A stretch of 61,970 nucleotides of DNA from an uncultured Bacteroidales bacterium (GTDB taxonomy: Bacteria > Bacteroidota > Bacteroidia > Bacteroidales > UBA3663): contig CALBPV010000002.1 in assembly GCA_937899265.1 (NCBI GenBank), positions 1-61,970 on the forward strand, in the 5' to 3' direction. Positions 26,262-34,857 of the stretch are shown here, one piece after another; positions within the stretch are counted from its first letter, which is position 1; each line of letters opens with the position of its first letter. The notes under the pieces were generated by a model. It worked only from the letters and a program-made list of their open reading frames with translations. It searched no databases and had not been told where the DNA came from. The position numbers and the translations under genes were made by a program.

Positions 26262-27545
26262 TCAGAATCTTCCCTTCCACTTTTCACGGAGATAAGCGGC
26301 AAGTTTTGCCTCCTGTGCATTCTCTTGGGGGAAGTAGAGACGGAGGTCTTTCAGCGCATCGGGCAGATATTGCTGGAGCACGAAATGGCCGGGATAGTCG
26401 TGGGCGTATTTGTAACCCTTCCCGTAATCCATTTTTTTCATCAGCGAAGTGGGTGCATTCCGCAGGTGCAGCGGCACCGGTGCGTTGCCGGTTTCCCGGA
26501 CCTTGGCCAAAGCTGACTCTATGGCCATATAGGCGCTGTTGCTTTTGGGCGACGAGGCGAGATAGACACAGGCTTCGGCCAGCGGAATCCTTCCTTCGGG
26601 CCACCCCAGTTTATTGACGGCATCGAAGGCGGCGTTGGCCAGCAGCAGGGCGTTGGGATTGGCCAGCCCCACGTCCTCGGAGGCGGAGATGACGAGTCTT
26701 CGGGCGATGAAGAGCGGATCCTCCCCGCCCTCAATCATCCGTGCCATGTAATAGACGGCGGCATCCGGGTCTGAGCCACGGATACTTTTTATCATGGCGG
26801 ATATCAGGTCATAGTGCATCTCTCCGTCCTTGTCGTAGGCCATGGGATTTTCCTGAAGTTTGAGCGTCACCAGCTCATCGGTAATGACGATGGGTGTGCC
26901 ATCGTCTGTCACATCGGCATACTCTCCGCACAGCAAATCCAGAATATTCAGGAATTTGCGGGCATCGCCGCCGGCATATCTCAGCAAAGCTTGGGTTTCC
27001 TTGACTTCCACCTTGCGGTTTTTGACCACTTCGTCCTCTTTCAGCACCCTGTCCATCAGTTCCGTCAAATCGGCGTCTTCGAGCGGATTCAAGGTATAGA
27101 CCTGGCAGCGGGAGAGAAGCGGACGAATCAGCTCAAACGAAGGATTCTCCGTCGTAGCACCGATGAGGGTCACGATGCCCTGTTCCACGGCCTCCAAGAG
27201 GCTGTCCTGCTGACTTTTGGAGAACCGGTGAATTTCATCGATGAAAAGAATCGGACTCCTCGGGTCGAAGAATTGGTCCTTCTTGGCCCGTTCAATCACC
27301 TCGCGCACGTCCTTCACTCCGCTCGAAACGGCGCTGAGCGTATAGAAGGGCAAATCCAAGGTATTGGCTATGATTTTGGCCAGCGTAGTTTTGCCTACGC
27401 CGGGAGGACCCCACAGGATAAAACTGACGAGATGTCCCGACTCCACCATTTTGCGAAGCACTGCATTCTCGCCTACGAGATGTTTCTGTCCGATATATCC
27501 GTCCAATTTCTTCGGACGCATTCTTTCTGCCAAAGGTGCTGCCAT
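26262..27545 (-). CDS. rarA: Replication-associated recombination protein A (MgsA/RarA AAA+ ATPase)
   Basis: I start it at 27545 (MAAPLAERMRPKKLDGYIGQKHL), because the upstream part of the open frame lacks homologous character; this gives 427 residues. Walker A is GPPGVGKTTLAKI, Walker B LFIDEIHRF, sensor GATTENPSFEL, and arginine-finger region LLSRCQVY; the C-terminal part (IKSIRGSDPDAAVYYMARMIEGGEDPLFIARRL) is the tetramerisation domain. RarA acts at stalled forks with SSB and in recombination repair. It lies 62 bp downstream of the outer-membrane protein gene; no terminator between is obvious. Confidence 0.94.
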   Translation of the reverse strand: MAAPLAERMRPKKLDGYIGQKHLVGENAVLRKMVESGHLVSFILWGPPGVGKTTLAKIIANTLDLPFYTLSAVSSGVKDVREVIERAKKDQFFDPRSPILFIDEIHRFSKSQQDSLLEAVEQGIVTLIGATTENPSFELIRPLLSRCQVYTLNPLEDADLTELMDRVLKEDEVVKNRKVEVKETQALLRYAGGDARKFLNILDLLCGEYADVTDDGTPIVITDELVTLKLQENPMAYDKDGEMHYDLISAMIKSIRGSDPDAAVYYMARMIEGGEDPLFIARRLVISASEDVGLANPNALLLANAAFDAVNKLGWPEGRIPLAEACVYLASSPKSNSAYMAIESALAKVRETGNAPVPLHLRNAPTSLMKKMDYGKGYKYAHDYPGHFVLQQYLPDALKDLRLYFPQENAQEAKLAAYLREKWKGRF

Positions 27546-27607
27546 ATTCTGATTATCGGTTCTGTATTGTTGTCTGATACTGTCAAGCCGGAGGTCTGAA
27601 TCCCGGC

Positions 27608-28942
27608 CTATAACTTTGCATTGAAGGTAAATGCTGCGCCGTCCCATTTGCCGTCATCCAATCCGAAAGCCACTCCGAACCGGATTTTCCCGGTCATGTC
27701 AATTCCATACGACATCTCGGTATGAAGAGGAGCTCCATCGACTTTGACGGCATGCGCTTGCACGAAGTCCGTAAATCCGTATTTTGCCAACCACCGGCTC
27801 AGCCCCTGCATGCCCATGTTCCATTCTCCGTGCGCCTCTGTCCAGCAGAGGTCGGTTGACAGCTCGTAATTGTCCAACAGCGCAAATTGGGTGAGATCGC
27901 CCGTCGTTCTGCTGCTCAAGGCATAGCCTGTCCTGTCTTTTCTTTCGCCCCAGGAGAAGGCCTGCACATCGAAGTGCCGGAAATCCATCAAATCCACGTC
28001 TTTGTGGACAAGAAATCCACCCACGGAGCCGTAAAGCTTCAATTCGTGAAGGTTATCCTCCCACCGCAGGGTATGAGACGCACTCAAGTCGAGGCTCAGG
28101 AACCCGCGATTGACCTCATCGTCGTTCGGATGATTCCACCCGGTTTCCAACTGCAGCGAAAAGACCGGCAGAGTGCTGCGGGCTTCCACATCCATGTCGT
28201 TGAGCACATGAATCTTGCGTCCCGGAATGTAATCCAATTGCAATCCGGCTTTCCACAGATTCCACCTCGGTTGACGCGCCGTTGCCGGATTGAGGTTTCT
28301 CGCATCGACGATATAGTTGGCGGGCACATTCCACTTGCCTTCGGCCTTGCTGAGGCCATGCACGCGATGGTTTTCCATCAGTTCGCGTTGTTCCCATGAC
28401 AAATGTCCGGAGAGTTGGGTCACGCCTGTCAGGGCTATCGAGCCTTTGACTTCTGCCCCGACACGTTCATACAGTTTTACATGGTTCCATCCGAACAGGG
28501 CGGAGAAGAGAGAATTGGCCTGCTCCGTCAGTACGGCATCCCGGTCGAAATCTTCGGACCACTTGCCGCCGTTCAGCTCCACATATCCGTATTTGGACGG
28601 TGTAATATGATAACGCACTGTCGCGCCGCCCATCCACACATGACGGTCTTGTGCCCACATCAAACGCGGACGCAGTTCCAGGCGGCTGCAATCCCTGAAG
28701 ATACGTCCCACGGCGAAATCATGGATTCCCCATTTGTAACCGTCCACAAAGTTCATCGAGACGAGACTGCCCACAACCGAATGGTCGAGACGCAGATAAT
28801 CATTGTCCCATCGTCGCATGCCGCCTTCGAGCAATGTCTTTTGCCATTTGTCCTGTGCCTTGCGGGGTACGCGCAGAACCTGTTGTGCGTGAAGTATTCC
28901 TCCAAGCGCCAACCCGAGAAGCAGTAACAATGTTCGTCCCAT
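27608..28942 (-). CDS. Predicted outer-membrane beta-barrel protein (possibly DUF5686-related)
   Basis: A 444-residue protein with a signal peptide (MGRTLLLLLGLALGGILHAQ) and a body of alternating short amphipathic strands rich in Trp, Tyr and Gly, such as WGIHDFAVGRIF, LELRPRLMWAQDRHVWMGGATVRYHIT, LYGSVGGFLVHKDVDLMD and a C-terminal strand ending KWDGAAFTFNAKL. This pattern indicates an outer-membrane barrel. It resembles the C-terminal half of DUF5686 proteins, which normally carry an extra N-terminal carboxypeptidase-regulatory-like domain absent here; I cannot confirm the family without a profile search. It lies between pheS and rarA on the same strand. Confidence 0.6.
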   Translation of the reverse strand: MGRTLLLLLGLALGGILHAQQVLRVPRKAQDKWQKTLLEGGMRRWDNDYLRLDHSVVGSLVSMNFVDGYKWGIHDFAVGRIFRDCSRLELRPRLMWAQDRHVWMGGATVRYHITPSKYGYVELNGGKWSEDFDRDAVLTEQANSLFSALFGWNHVKLYERVGAEVKGSIALTGVTQLSGHLSWEQRELMENHRVHGLSKAEGKWNVPANYIVDARNLNPATARQPRWNLWKAGLQLDYIPGRKIHVLNDMDVEARSTLPVFSLQLETGWNHPNDDEVNRGFLSLDLSASHTLRWEDNLHELKLYGSVGGFLVHKDVDLMDFRHFDVQAFSWGERKDRTGYALSSRTTGDLTQFALLDNYELSTDLCWTEAHGEWNMGMQGLSRWLAKYGFTDFVQAHAVKVDGAPLHTEMSYGIDMTGKIRFGVAFGLDDGKWDGAAFTFNAKL

Positions 28943-28972
28943 ATATTATAAAGGTGTCGTTTTTAAATGGGT

Positions 28973-28998
28973 ATCGCTCCTTCGAAGGGAGGAGCGAT
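28973..28998. terminator. Hairpin between pheS and the outer-membrane protein gene
   Basis: ATCGCTCC and GGAGCGAT form an 8-bp stem with a 10-nt loop. It lies about 50-75 bp beyond the pheS stop on the minus strand; the T-tract after it is poor. Confidence 0.4.
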
Positions 28999-29046
28999 CC
29001 GAGTTATTCTTTCAATGGTCGGATTCCCTTGCACAAGGGACAATCC

Positions 29047-30072
29047 TTAATTGTGAGCAGCCTCAAATTCGTCGAGGAAGCGCTGGTCGTTCTCCGAGAA
29101 GAGTCGGAGGTCATTCACCCTGTATTTCAAGTTGGCAATACGCTCCACGCCCATACCGAAAGCGTAGCCTGTATATTCTTTCGAATCGATGCCGCAACTT
29201 TCGAGCACGGCGGGATCGACCATGCCGCAGCCCAGAATTTCCAGCCACCCGGAACCTTTGCACATGGCGCATCCTTTACCGTGGCAAAGGGTGCAGCTCA
29301 CGTCCATTTCGGCACTTGGCTCCGTGAAGGGGAAATAGGACGGACGCAATCTGATTTGCGTGTCGCTTCCGAACATCTCGCTCGCAAAAGCCTGAAGCAC
29401 TTGCTTGAGATCGGCAAACGAAACATTCTTGTCCACATAGAGACCTTCCACCTGATGGAAGAAGCAGTGCGCACGTGCCGAAATCGCCTCGTTGCGATAC
29501 ACACGGCCCGGGCAAATCACACGGATGGGCGGTTTCTGCGTGGTCATCACACGTACCTGAACACTCGAAGTGTGGGTACGGAGCAGGACATCGGGGTTGC
29601 GTTGGATGAAGAAGGTGTCCTGCATATCGCGAGCCGGATGGTCTTCGGCAAAGTTCAGGGCGCTGAACACATGCCAGTCGTCTTCCACCTCGGGACCTTC
29701 AGCCACGCTGAAGCCGAGTTTGGTGAAGATATTGATGATTTCCTGCTTCACAATACTGAGGGGGTGGCGTGTTCCGACCTCTGCCGGATAAGCCGTGCGG
29801 GTCAAGTCGATGTCGGCTTCCACATGATCTTCGGAAGCGACATTTTCCCGGAGCGCATTGAGCTTGTCGGTAGCGGTTTGCTTGAGGGCATTGATGGCCT
29901 GGCCCAATTCGCGTTTTTGGTCGGCAGCCACCGTGCGGAACTCGGCCATCAGGTCGTTGATTGCGCCCTTTTTGCTGAGATACTTGATTCTCATCGCCTC
30001 GATTTGCTCGGCATTTTCTGCCTTGAGTTCTTCAATCTCGGCCTTGAGTTCGTTGATTTTGTCAATTAACAT
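29047..30072 (-). CDS. pheS: Phenylalanyl-tRNA synthetase alpha subunit
   Basis: A 341-residue class II synthetase subunit of typical length. The N-terminal coiled coil (LIDKINELKAEIEELKAENAEQ landmark) binds tRNA; class II motifs follow: GTRHPLSIVKQEI, HTSSVQVRVM, FHQVEGLYVDKN, SYFPFTEPSAEMDVSC and GFGMGVERIANLKYR-like AFGMGVERIANLKYRV. It charges tRNA-Phe together with PheT, which is not encoded nearby. Cys-rich CTLCHGKGCAMCKGSGWLEI is a common insertion in this subunit. A -7 element lies about 40 bp upstream, and the gene is divergent from tilS. Confidence 0.96.
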   Translation of the reverse strand: MLIDKINELKAEIEELKAENAEQIEAMRIKYLSKKGAINDLMAEFRTVAADQKRELGQAINALKQTATDKLNALRENVASEDHVEADIDLTRTAYPAEVGTRHPLSIVKQEIINIFTKLGFSVAEGPEVEDDWHVFSALNFAEDHPARDMQDTFFIQRNPDVLLRTHTSSVQVRVMTTQKPPIRVICPGRVYRNEAISARAHCFFHQVEGLYVDKNVSFADLKQVLQAFASEMFGSDTQIRLRPSYFPFTEPSAEMDVSCTLCHGKGCAMCKGSGWLEILGCGMVDPAVLESCGIDSKEYTGYAFGMGVERIANLKYRVNDLRLFSENDQRFLDEFEAAHN

Positions 30073-30107
30073 ATAGTTGTTCGTTATTATTTCATTTAAA
30101 ATCGCCG

Positions 30108-30115
30108 CAAAGATA
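30108..30115 (-). promoter_or_regulatory. -7 promoter element for pheS
   Basis: TATCTTTG on the minus strand; predicted start site near 30101, leader about 30 nt. Confidence 0.6.
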
Positions 30116-30210
30116 TTGAAAATTTCTCACATTTCCAATTATTTCCCTTATTTTTTTCAATTTCCGGCATTTTCTTCGCCTTTGTTGCAACTCCATCCGT
30201 CAAAATTCGC

Positions 30211-30218
30211 TATCTTTG
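30211..30218 (+). promoter_or_regulatory. -7 promoter element for tilS, 8 nt from the ATG
   Basis: TATCTTTG on the plus strand ends 8 nt before the tilS ATG at 30227, so transcription should start at or within a few bases of the start codon. Confidence 0.65.
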
Positions 30219-30226
30219 CGGCAATT

Positions 30227-31609
30227 ATGACGATTTCCGAAAAAGTTTCAGCGTTTATTCAGTCCCGTTGTCTTTTCGACGGCGAAGTTCTGTCATCCGC
30301 CCCGGGCGAAGCCTCCGTTCTTGTAGGACTGAGCGGGGGATGTGACTCCGTGGCCACCCTTTTCATCCTCCGTCAATTGGGGTATCGCGTTCGGGCCATC
30401 CACTTCAACTTCGGCATTCGCGGGGCGGAGGCTGACCGCGACGAGGCGTTTTGCCGACAGCTCTGTTCCGATTGGCAGGTTCCCTTCCTGAGCCATCGTT
30501 TCGATGCGCCGGCCTATGCCTCCGCCCACAAATGTTCTTTGGAGTTGGCCTGTCGCGAACTGCGCTACGACTATTGGGAAACGCTTCGGCAGTCCGACCC
30601 CTCCATTCGATACGTTGCCTTGGGGCATCACCTCAACGACACGGTCGAAACGGTGCTCTTCAACCTGATGCGCGGCACCGGCTTGGCCGGACTTCAGGGC
30701 ATCTCCCCTGCCCGTGACTTCTATCGCCGTCCGCTGCTGTGTCTGTGGCGCGAAGAAATCCAAGCCTATCTTGAGGAAAACCGTGTTTCATGGGTCACCG
30801 ACTCCACCAATCTGACCGACGACTGTACCCGCAACCGGATTCGCAACCGTCTGCTCCCCCTGATGCTCCAAATCAACCCCAATGCGGCTATGGGCGTCAG
30901 CGTCACGGCCCGCAACCTCGGCAATCTCCGATTTGTATTCGATGCCGGCATGAAATCGCTCCGTTCCCGTTTTGTCGAACAGCGCGAAATCGAGGGCTAC
31001 GAATGCTTCACGATAAGGTTCCACGACCTCATGCGCGAAAAGGACCCCGAGGAGATGCTCCGGGCACTGCTCCGCCTGTTGTATCCCGACGCTCAAATCA
31101 TACCTGCATGGATTCCGTCCATGTTCAAGGCATTTGAGCAATGGAAGCACACGGTTTTTGCCAATGACAGTTTCTGGAGTTTCATGGACCGCCGAGCCAT
31201 GGCGGGCGGTTTGACCGTCGTTCCCGCGCTGTTCGGTGTACATCTTCCGTTGCCCGACGACCCCCAGCCCCAATATTACAGCGAGGAAAAACCTCTTACC
31301 GACAGTCTGCGCTCCGAGATTCGCAAAGCCGACCCCTATGAACTCTACGCCGATGCCGACAAGGTTCAGCAACCCCTTCGGTTCTGCCATTGGCGCGGAG
31401 GTGAACGCATCGCTCCCCTCGGCATGAACGGCAGGGAGAAACTGGTCTCCGACCTCTTCTCCAATGCCGGCTATACGCCCCTGCAAAAACTCAGCACCTG
31501 GCTTCTCGCCGATGCCGGGGGCAGGATTCTGTGGGTTACGGGGTTGCGTGTTTCCGAACTGACAAAAATCGACGGGAACACCCGTCGGGTACTTTATGTC
31601 ACGGTCTGA
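30227..31609 (+). CDS. tilS: tRNA(Ile)-lysidine synthetase
   Basis: Start at 30227 (MTISEKVSAFIQSRCLFDGEV); an in-frame ATG 150 bp upstream precedes the promoter and is rejected. The 460-residue protein has the PP-loop LVGLSGGCDSVATLFIL that binds ATP, the IHFNFGIRGAEADRDEAFC and ALGHHLNDTVETVLFNLMRGTGLAGLQGI motifs of TilS, and C-terminal TilS domains ending with the KLVSDLFSNAGYT / WVTGLRVSELTKI landmarks. It attaches lysine to C34 of the CAU-anticodon tRNA-Ile, an essential step. The 3' end overlaps the convergent DUF5715 gene by 11 bp. Confidence 0.95.
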   Translation: MTISEKVSAFIQSRCLFDGEVLSSAPGEASVLVGLSGGCDSVATLFILRQLGYRVRAIHFNFGIRGAEADRDEAFCRQLCSDWQVPFLSHRFDAPAYASAHKCSLELACRELRYDYWETLRQSDPSIRYVALGHHLNDTVETVLFNLMRGTGLAGLQGISPARDFYRRPLLCLWREEIQAYLEENRVSWVTDSTNLTDDCTRNRIRNRLLPLMLQINPNAAMGVSVTARNLGNLRFVFDAGMKSLRSRFVEQREIEGYECFTIRFHDLMREKDPEEMLRALLRLLYPDAQIIPAWIPSMFKAFEQWKHTVFANDSFWSFMDRRAMAGGLTVVPALFGVHLPLPDDPQPQYYSEEKPLTDSLRSEIRKADPYELYADADKVQQPLRFCHWRGGERIAPLGMNGREKLVSDLFSNAGYTPLQKLSTWLLADAGGRILWVTGLRVSELTKIDGNTRRVLYVTV

Positions 31610-32372
31610 CCGTCAAGTGGAAGCACGCCTGTTTCTTTTCGTATTTCACATAGCAATGGCCTGAGTTCTTCAAATCCCAGAGAGCCCGGGCCAAATCCAC
31701 TTTGAGTTGTCCGTCTGAACGGGAGGCTCCGTGGTGGTCAAAGCGGTTGTAGGTGATATCTATGGTCGTGCCGTAGCAATGGCATGAATTCCGGGTGGCA
31801 TTGGCATTGCTTTTCGACAGACTTTTGACATCCGAGCCGGACCGCAGCACCGAAGTCACTACGAATCTGGTCTCCGTCCCGCTGTACTCTTGGAAAAGGG
31901 CACCCAGAGCCAACAGAAAATCCGACGCTTCCGGAACCATGTAAGGCACCGAATGGGTCATTCTGTCCATCTTGTAATATTTGCAATTTTCCAGCCGCAC
32001 AAGTTTTCCGGCATCCAACAAGCCGTCGAAGTCTTCCCGTTTTTCACAGGGACGGATGCCCAGCCGCTGTGCTGCGGCAAGTTGCGTGTCGTTGATGTCA
32101 TTGAAATCCCGCGCCAGATGCATCGTGCGACGGGGGTGTTTCCCGTTGGTCAGGACGAAAGTTCTGTCCGTCCAACGTTTGCCCTCGGGGAAACGGGCTG
32201 TCGGCATTTCCATTTCCGTCCCCCACGAAATCCGCTCAAGGATGGCCTCGACACCCTTGATGACACCCCAGACCAGCACGAGGAAGAGGGCGATGCCGAG
32301 CGCTACAATGCTCCACCCCGCCAGACGGCGTTGTCGCGACGGCAGTGACCAGTATTTATCTGAAAGACTCAC
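31599..32372 (-). CDS. DUF5715 family membrane-anchored protein (M15 peptidase-like)
   Basis: A 257-residue protein with one N-terminal membrane helix (about residues 19-40). The C-terminal half carries SCHCYGTTIDITYNRF, equivalent to the SxHxxGxxxD zinc site of M15/VanY-type D,D-carboxypeptidases, and a second His near the end (KKQACFHLTV), the second ligand region of that fold. TSVLRSGSDVKSLSKSNANA between them is also M15-like. It is assigned to the Bacteroidetes DUF5715 family. A peptidoglycan peptidase role is plausible but not demonstrated by sequence alone. It lies 18 bp after the glycosidase gene on the same strand and overlaps tilS convergently. Confidence 0.8.
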   Translation of the reverse strand: MSLSDKYWSLPSRQRRLAGWSIVALGIALFLVLVWGVIKGVEAILERISWGTEMEMPTARFPEGKRWTDRTFVLTNGKHPRRTMHLARDFNDINDTQLAAAQRLGIRPCEKREDFDGLLDAGKLVRLENCKYYKMDRMTHSVPYMVPEASDFLLALGALFQEYSGTETRFVVTSVLRSGSDVKSLSKSNANATRNSCHCYGTTIDITYNRFDHHGASRSDGQLKVDLARALWDLKNSGHCYVKYEKKQACFHLTVRP

Positions 32373-32390
32373 GTCTGGCTGCTCCTCTTC

Positions 32391-34697
32391 TTATGGCAAC
32401 GGCTGCAAGCCTTCCCACTTCACATCCCAACCTTCGGGGAATCCGGGATTCTCTTCCTCGCAACCGTCCCATCCTGCACAAAGGGCGGCGACAGCCGTCA
32501 GCAAACCTCCGTTGCCGGGCAGGTAAAGACGCAGTCTCGAATCTTGATAATTGTGTCCCGACACCAGATACGTATTGGTACGCTTCGGAACCACGAGGGC
32601 ATCCACCGCGATTTGTTTCTCGCCCAGACGGGCTGCACACATGGATGTCATCGGATAATCCCATCCCCAGGTCTTGCCCCAGTTCCAGTTGTCCCAAACC
32701 CAATGCAGCGTATTTGACATCACATCGGCGCGCACCTGCGGTGTCTTCGGGAAAATGCCCAAAGCGCCCAGCACCGCCATGTGGTCCGAGGTAAAACGGA
32801 TGTCGCGATAGGTTTCGCGTGCCGTCTCGGCAGCCAGGTAGAGTTTGCCGTATTGGGCGATATAGGTCTTTTCGTCCTCGGTCAGGTCGGTGTCTGTTTC
32901 CGAGATATATGTCAACGGCGAGAGTTTGTCGATGAGTTCCTCCCACTCCATATTTCTTTGCAGTCCCTTTCTTTCTCTCCACAGCTGAGCCACGCCCATG
33001 CAGTAATGCCACTGGGAGAGTTCAAAGGGGGTGTTTTGCGTTTCCGAAGCCTTCAGTGTTTCCTGAGCGGGAATGGCGCCTTTCAGCACATAACGTCCCT
33101 CCATGCCGTCGTAGTCTGCGAAGTCGAACATAAACTCGGCGGTTTCCTGCACCAGGGTGTAATAACGGTCCAACACATCCTGAGCCCGGAAACTGTGGTC
33201 GCCCTGTGCCTCCTGGGCCACCGCAGCGCGGTAAAGCAGCTCCGCAAGATAGATAATGTGGGGCTGTTGCCAGATGAGGAACGAACCTACGTTCGACGGA
33301 GCTTCCGTGCCCGAGGGGTCGGTCATCTTCATCCAGCGCACTCCTTTGAAGCCCTGTCTTTGGGCAATCAGACGAGCCACGGGTTCTGCGTGTTTATACC
33401 ACCGGAGGGTATGATCCAGTTTCTCGGGGTGTCCCCACAAAGCGAACTGGGCCTGATGCCACCATATCATTTCCAGATGGTATTTTCCGAACCATGAGTT
33501 ATAGGTCAGACCTGTTTCCTGAGGGGGGACACTTCCTGCGCAGTTGACGGCCAAAAGATACTGTGAGAGCACGATGCGGCGTTCCAATTCCCGTGCGCCC
33601 TCTGCTTTTGTGCCTGAAAGATCCACCATGGCTCCTTTCTGCCAATAGTGTTTCCAGTAATTCTCCGAGGCTTGGAAAACGTCTTTCGCATCGAGGGGGT
33701 CCTGACGATGGTCGTAATATTCGGCCACGCTTTTGCGGTCGCCGACGGGATAGAACCAGGCGGTGAAAGAATAATCCTTCGTCGATGGAAGAAGCACGAT
33801 TCGGTTGTCGCCCTTCCGCTCGATTTTCATTTCGGTGTTGCCTGTCCATTCGATGGCCACGCCGTAGGTATAGTCGTGTTCCACGGCTGCGTTCAGTTCC
33901 TCGGCCACAATCACTTTCGGGAACCAATGCGTCAATTCGAGCCGCTTGGGAGCCTTGAGCGTATCGTAGGTGTAATGCAGCCGTTTGTCGTCTTTCCAGT
34001 CGCAGGCATTGTCGGCATGTTTTCCCGTGGGATAAGGCATCGAAATGACAATCGGCAAGGGGTCGCCGTCGCTTTTCACTTTGACGGCTATCTGGTCGGC
34101 CTTCGGGTTGCAGGCCGTCTCCACTTCATATTTCACTCCGCCAAGGCGGAATTTGCTTGCTATCACGCCGTCCTCCAAGTCGAGTTTTTGATGCACATCC
34201 GAGAATGAGGCATACGTCGTTCCCTCGGGCAGCCGGAAGCCGATGTTGCCCAAATGCAGACGGTGGGGATTCTCGCGGAAGTAGTTATAGGCTTCCATTG
34301 CCCGCTCGCTGTCCTTGTTCTTGGTTGTATAGAGTTCTTTGTGGCCGTGTCCGAAGTCATATTCGAGATAAGTGTCTTCGATTTTGAAGCCTTTGGGGTT
34401 GCCCCACGAATGCCAGCCCCACGTGCTCTGTGTGCCCAACGGCACGCCGGAAGCATACTCCACGGGGAAGGTCTGAAGACCTGTGGCATCCACGGTGAAT
34501 GCAAAATCGCCGTTGCCCACTGTCAGTGAGGCCAGTGAGTCAAAAGCCGTCACCACAGGACTGTTTCTTTCCAGAAGGGACTTCCTGTCAATGGGAGTCT
34601 TCGCACTGTGTCCGCTGCCGCTTTGGCTGCAAGCTGTCAACATCACAATTCCCGAGGCGAGAGTTACGACCGCCTTTATTCGATTTTTCTTGTCCAT
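32391..34697 (-). CDS. Predicted (alpha/alpha)6-barrel glycosidase lipoprotein
   Basis: A 768-residue protein with a lipoprotein signal (AVVTLASGIVMLTAC, Cys about 23) and surface or periplasmic export. The N-terminal part has beta-sandwich character (LTVGNGDFAFTVDATGLQTFPVEY landmark); the central part has motifs of six-hairpin glycosidases such as TYNSWFGKYHLEMIWWHQAQFALWGHPE and WGWDYPMTSMCAARLG near the C-terminus. It resembles GH65-like enzymes, but I cannot fix the CAZy family or substrate. A -7 element lies 21 bp upstream of the start. No SusCD or transporter gene lies nearby; the next gene downstream encodes the DUF5715 protein. Confidence 0.6.
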   Translation of the reverse strand: MDKKNRIKAVVTLASGIVMLTACSQSGSGHSAKTPIDRKSLLERNSPVVTAFDSLASLTVGNGDFAFTVDATGLQTFPVEYASGVPLGTQSTWGWHSWGNPKGFKIEDTYLEYDFGHGHKELYTTKNKDSERAMEAYNYFRENPHRLHLGNIGFRLPEGTTYASFSDVHQKLDLEDGVIASKFRLGGVKYEVETACNPKADQIAVKVKSDGDPLPIVISMPYPTGKHADNACDWKDDKRLHYTYDTLKAPKRLELTHWFPKVIVAEELNAAVEHDYTYGVAIEWTGNTEMKIERKGDNRIVLLPSTKDYSFTAWFYPVGDRKSVAEYYDHRQDPLDAKDVFQASENYWKHYWQKGAMVDLSGTKAEGARELERRIVLSQYLLAVNCAGSVPPQETGLTYNSWFGKYHLEMIWWHQAQFALWGHPEKLDHTLRWYKHAEPVARLIAQRQGFKGVRWMKMTDPSGTEAPSNVGSFLIWQQPHIIYLAELLYRAAVAQEAQGDHSFRAQDVLDRYYTLVQETAEFMFDFADYDGMEGRYVLKGAIPAQETLKASETQNTPFELSQWHYCMGVAQLWRERKGLQRNMEWEELIDKLSPLTYISETDTDLTEDEKTYIAQYGKLYLAAETARETYRDIRFTSDHMAVLGALGIFPKTPQVRADVMSNTLHWVWDNWNWGKTWGWDYPMTSMCAARLGEKQIAVDALVVPKRTNTYLVSGHNYQDSRLRLYLPGNGGLLTAVAALCAGWDGCEEENPGFPEGWDVKWEGLQPLP

Positions 34698-34717
34698 AAT
34701 TTAGTATTTGTAGTTTG

Positions 34718-34725
34718 CAAAGATA
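34718..34725 (-). promoter_or_regulatory. -7 promoter element for the glycosidase gene
   Basis: TATCTTTG on the minus strand; predicted leader about 14 nt. Confidence 0.6.
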
Positions 34726-34820
34726 GTATTTTTCAGGCAATTTCCTGACTTTTCGGGTTCAAAAAATCATTAAATCCTTAAATATTCTTATGAAATGTCC
34801 CATTTTTCGCCGGAAAACGC

Positions 34821-34828
34821 TATATTTG
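34821..34828 (+). promoter_or_regulatory. -7 promoter element for the AICAR formyltransferase gene
   Basis: TATATTTG on the plus strand, 29 bp before the ATG; predicted leader about 23 nt. Confidence 0.6.
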
Positions 34829-34857
34829 CGTCCAAATTTCCATAGTTTCAAATTAAA

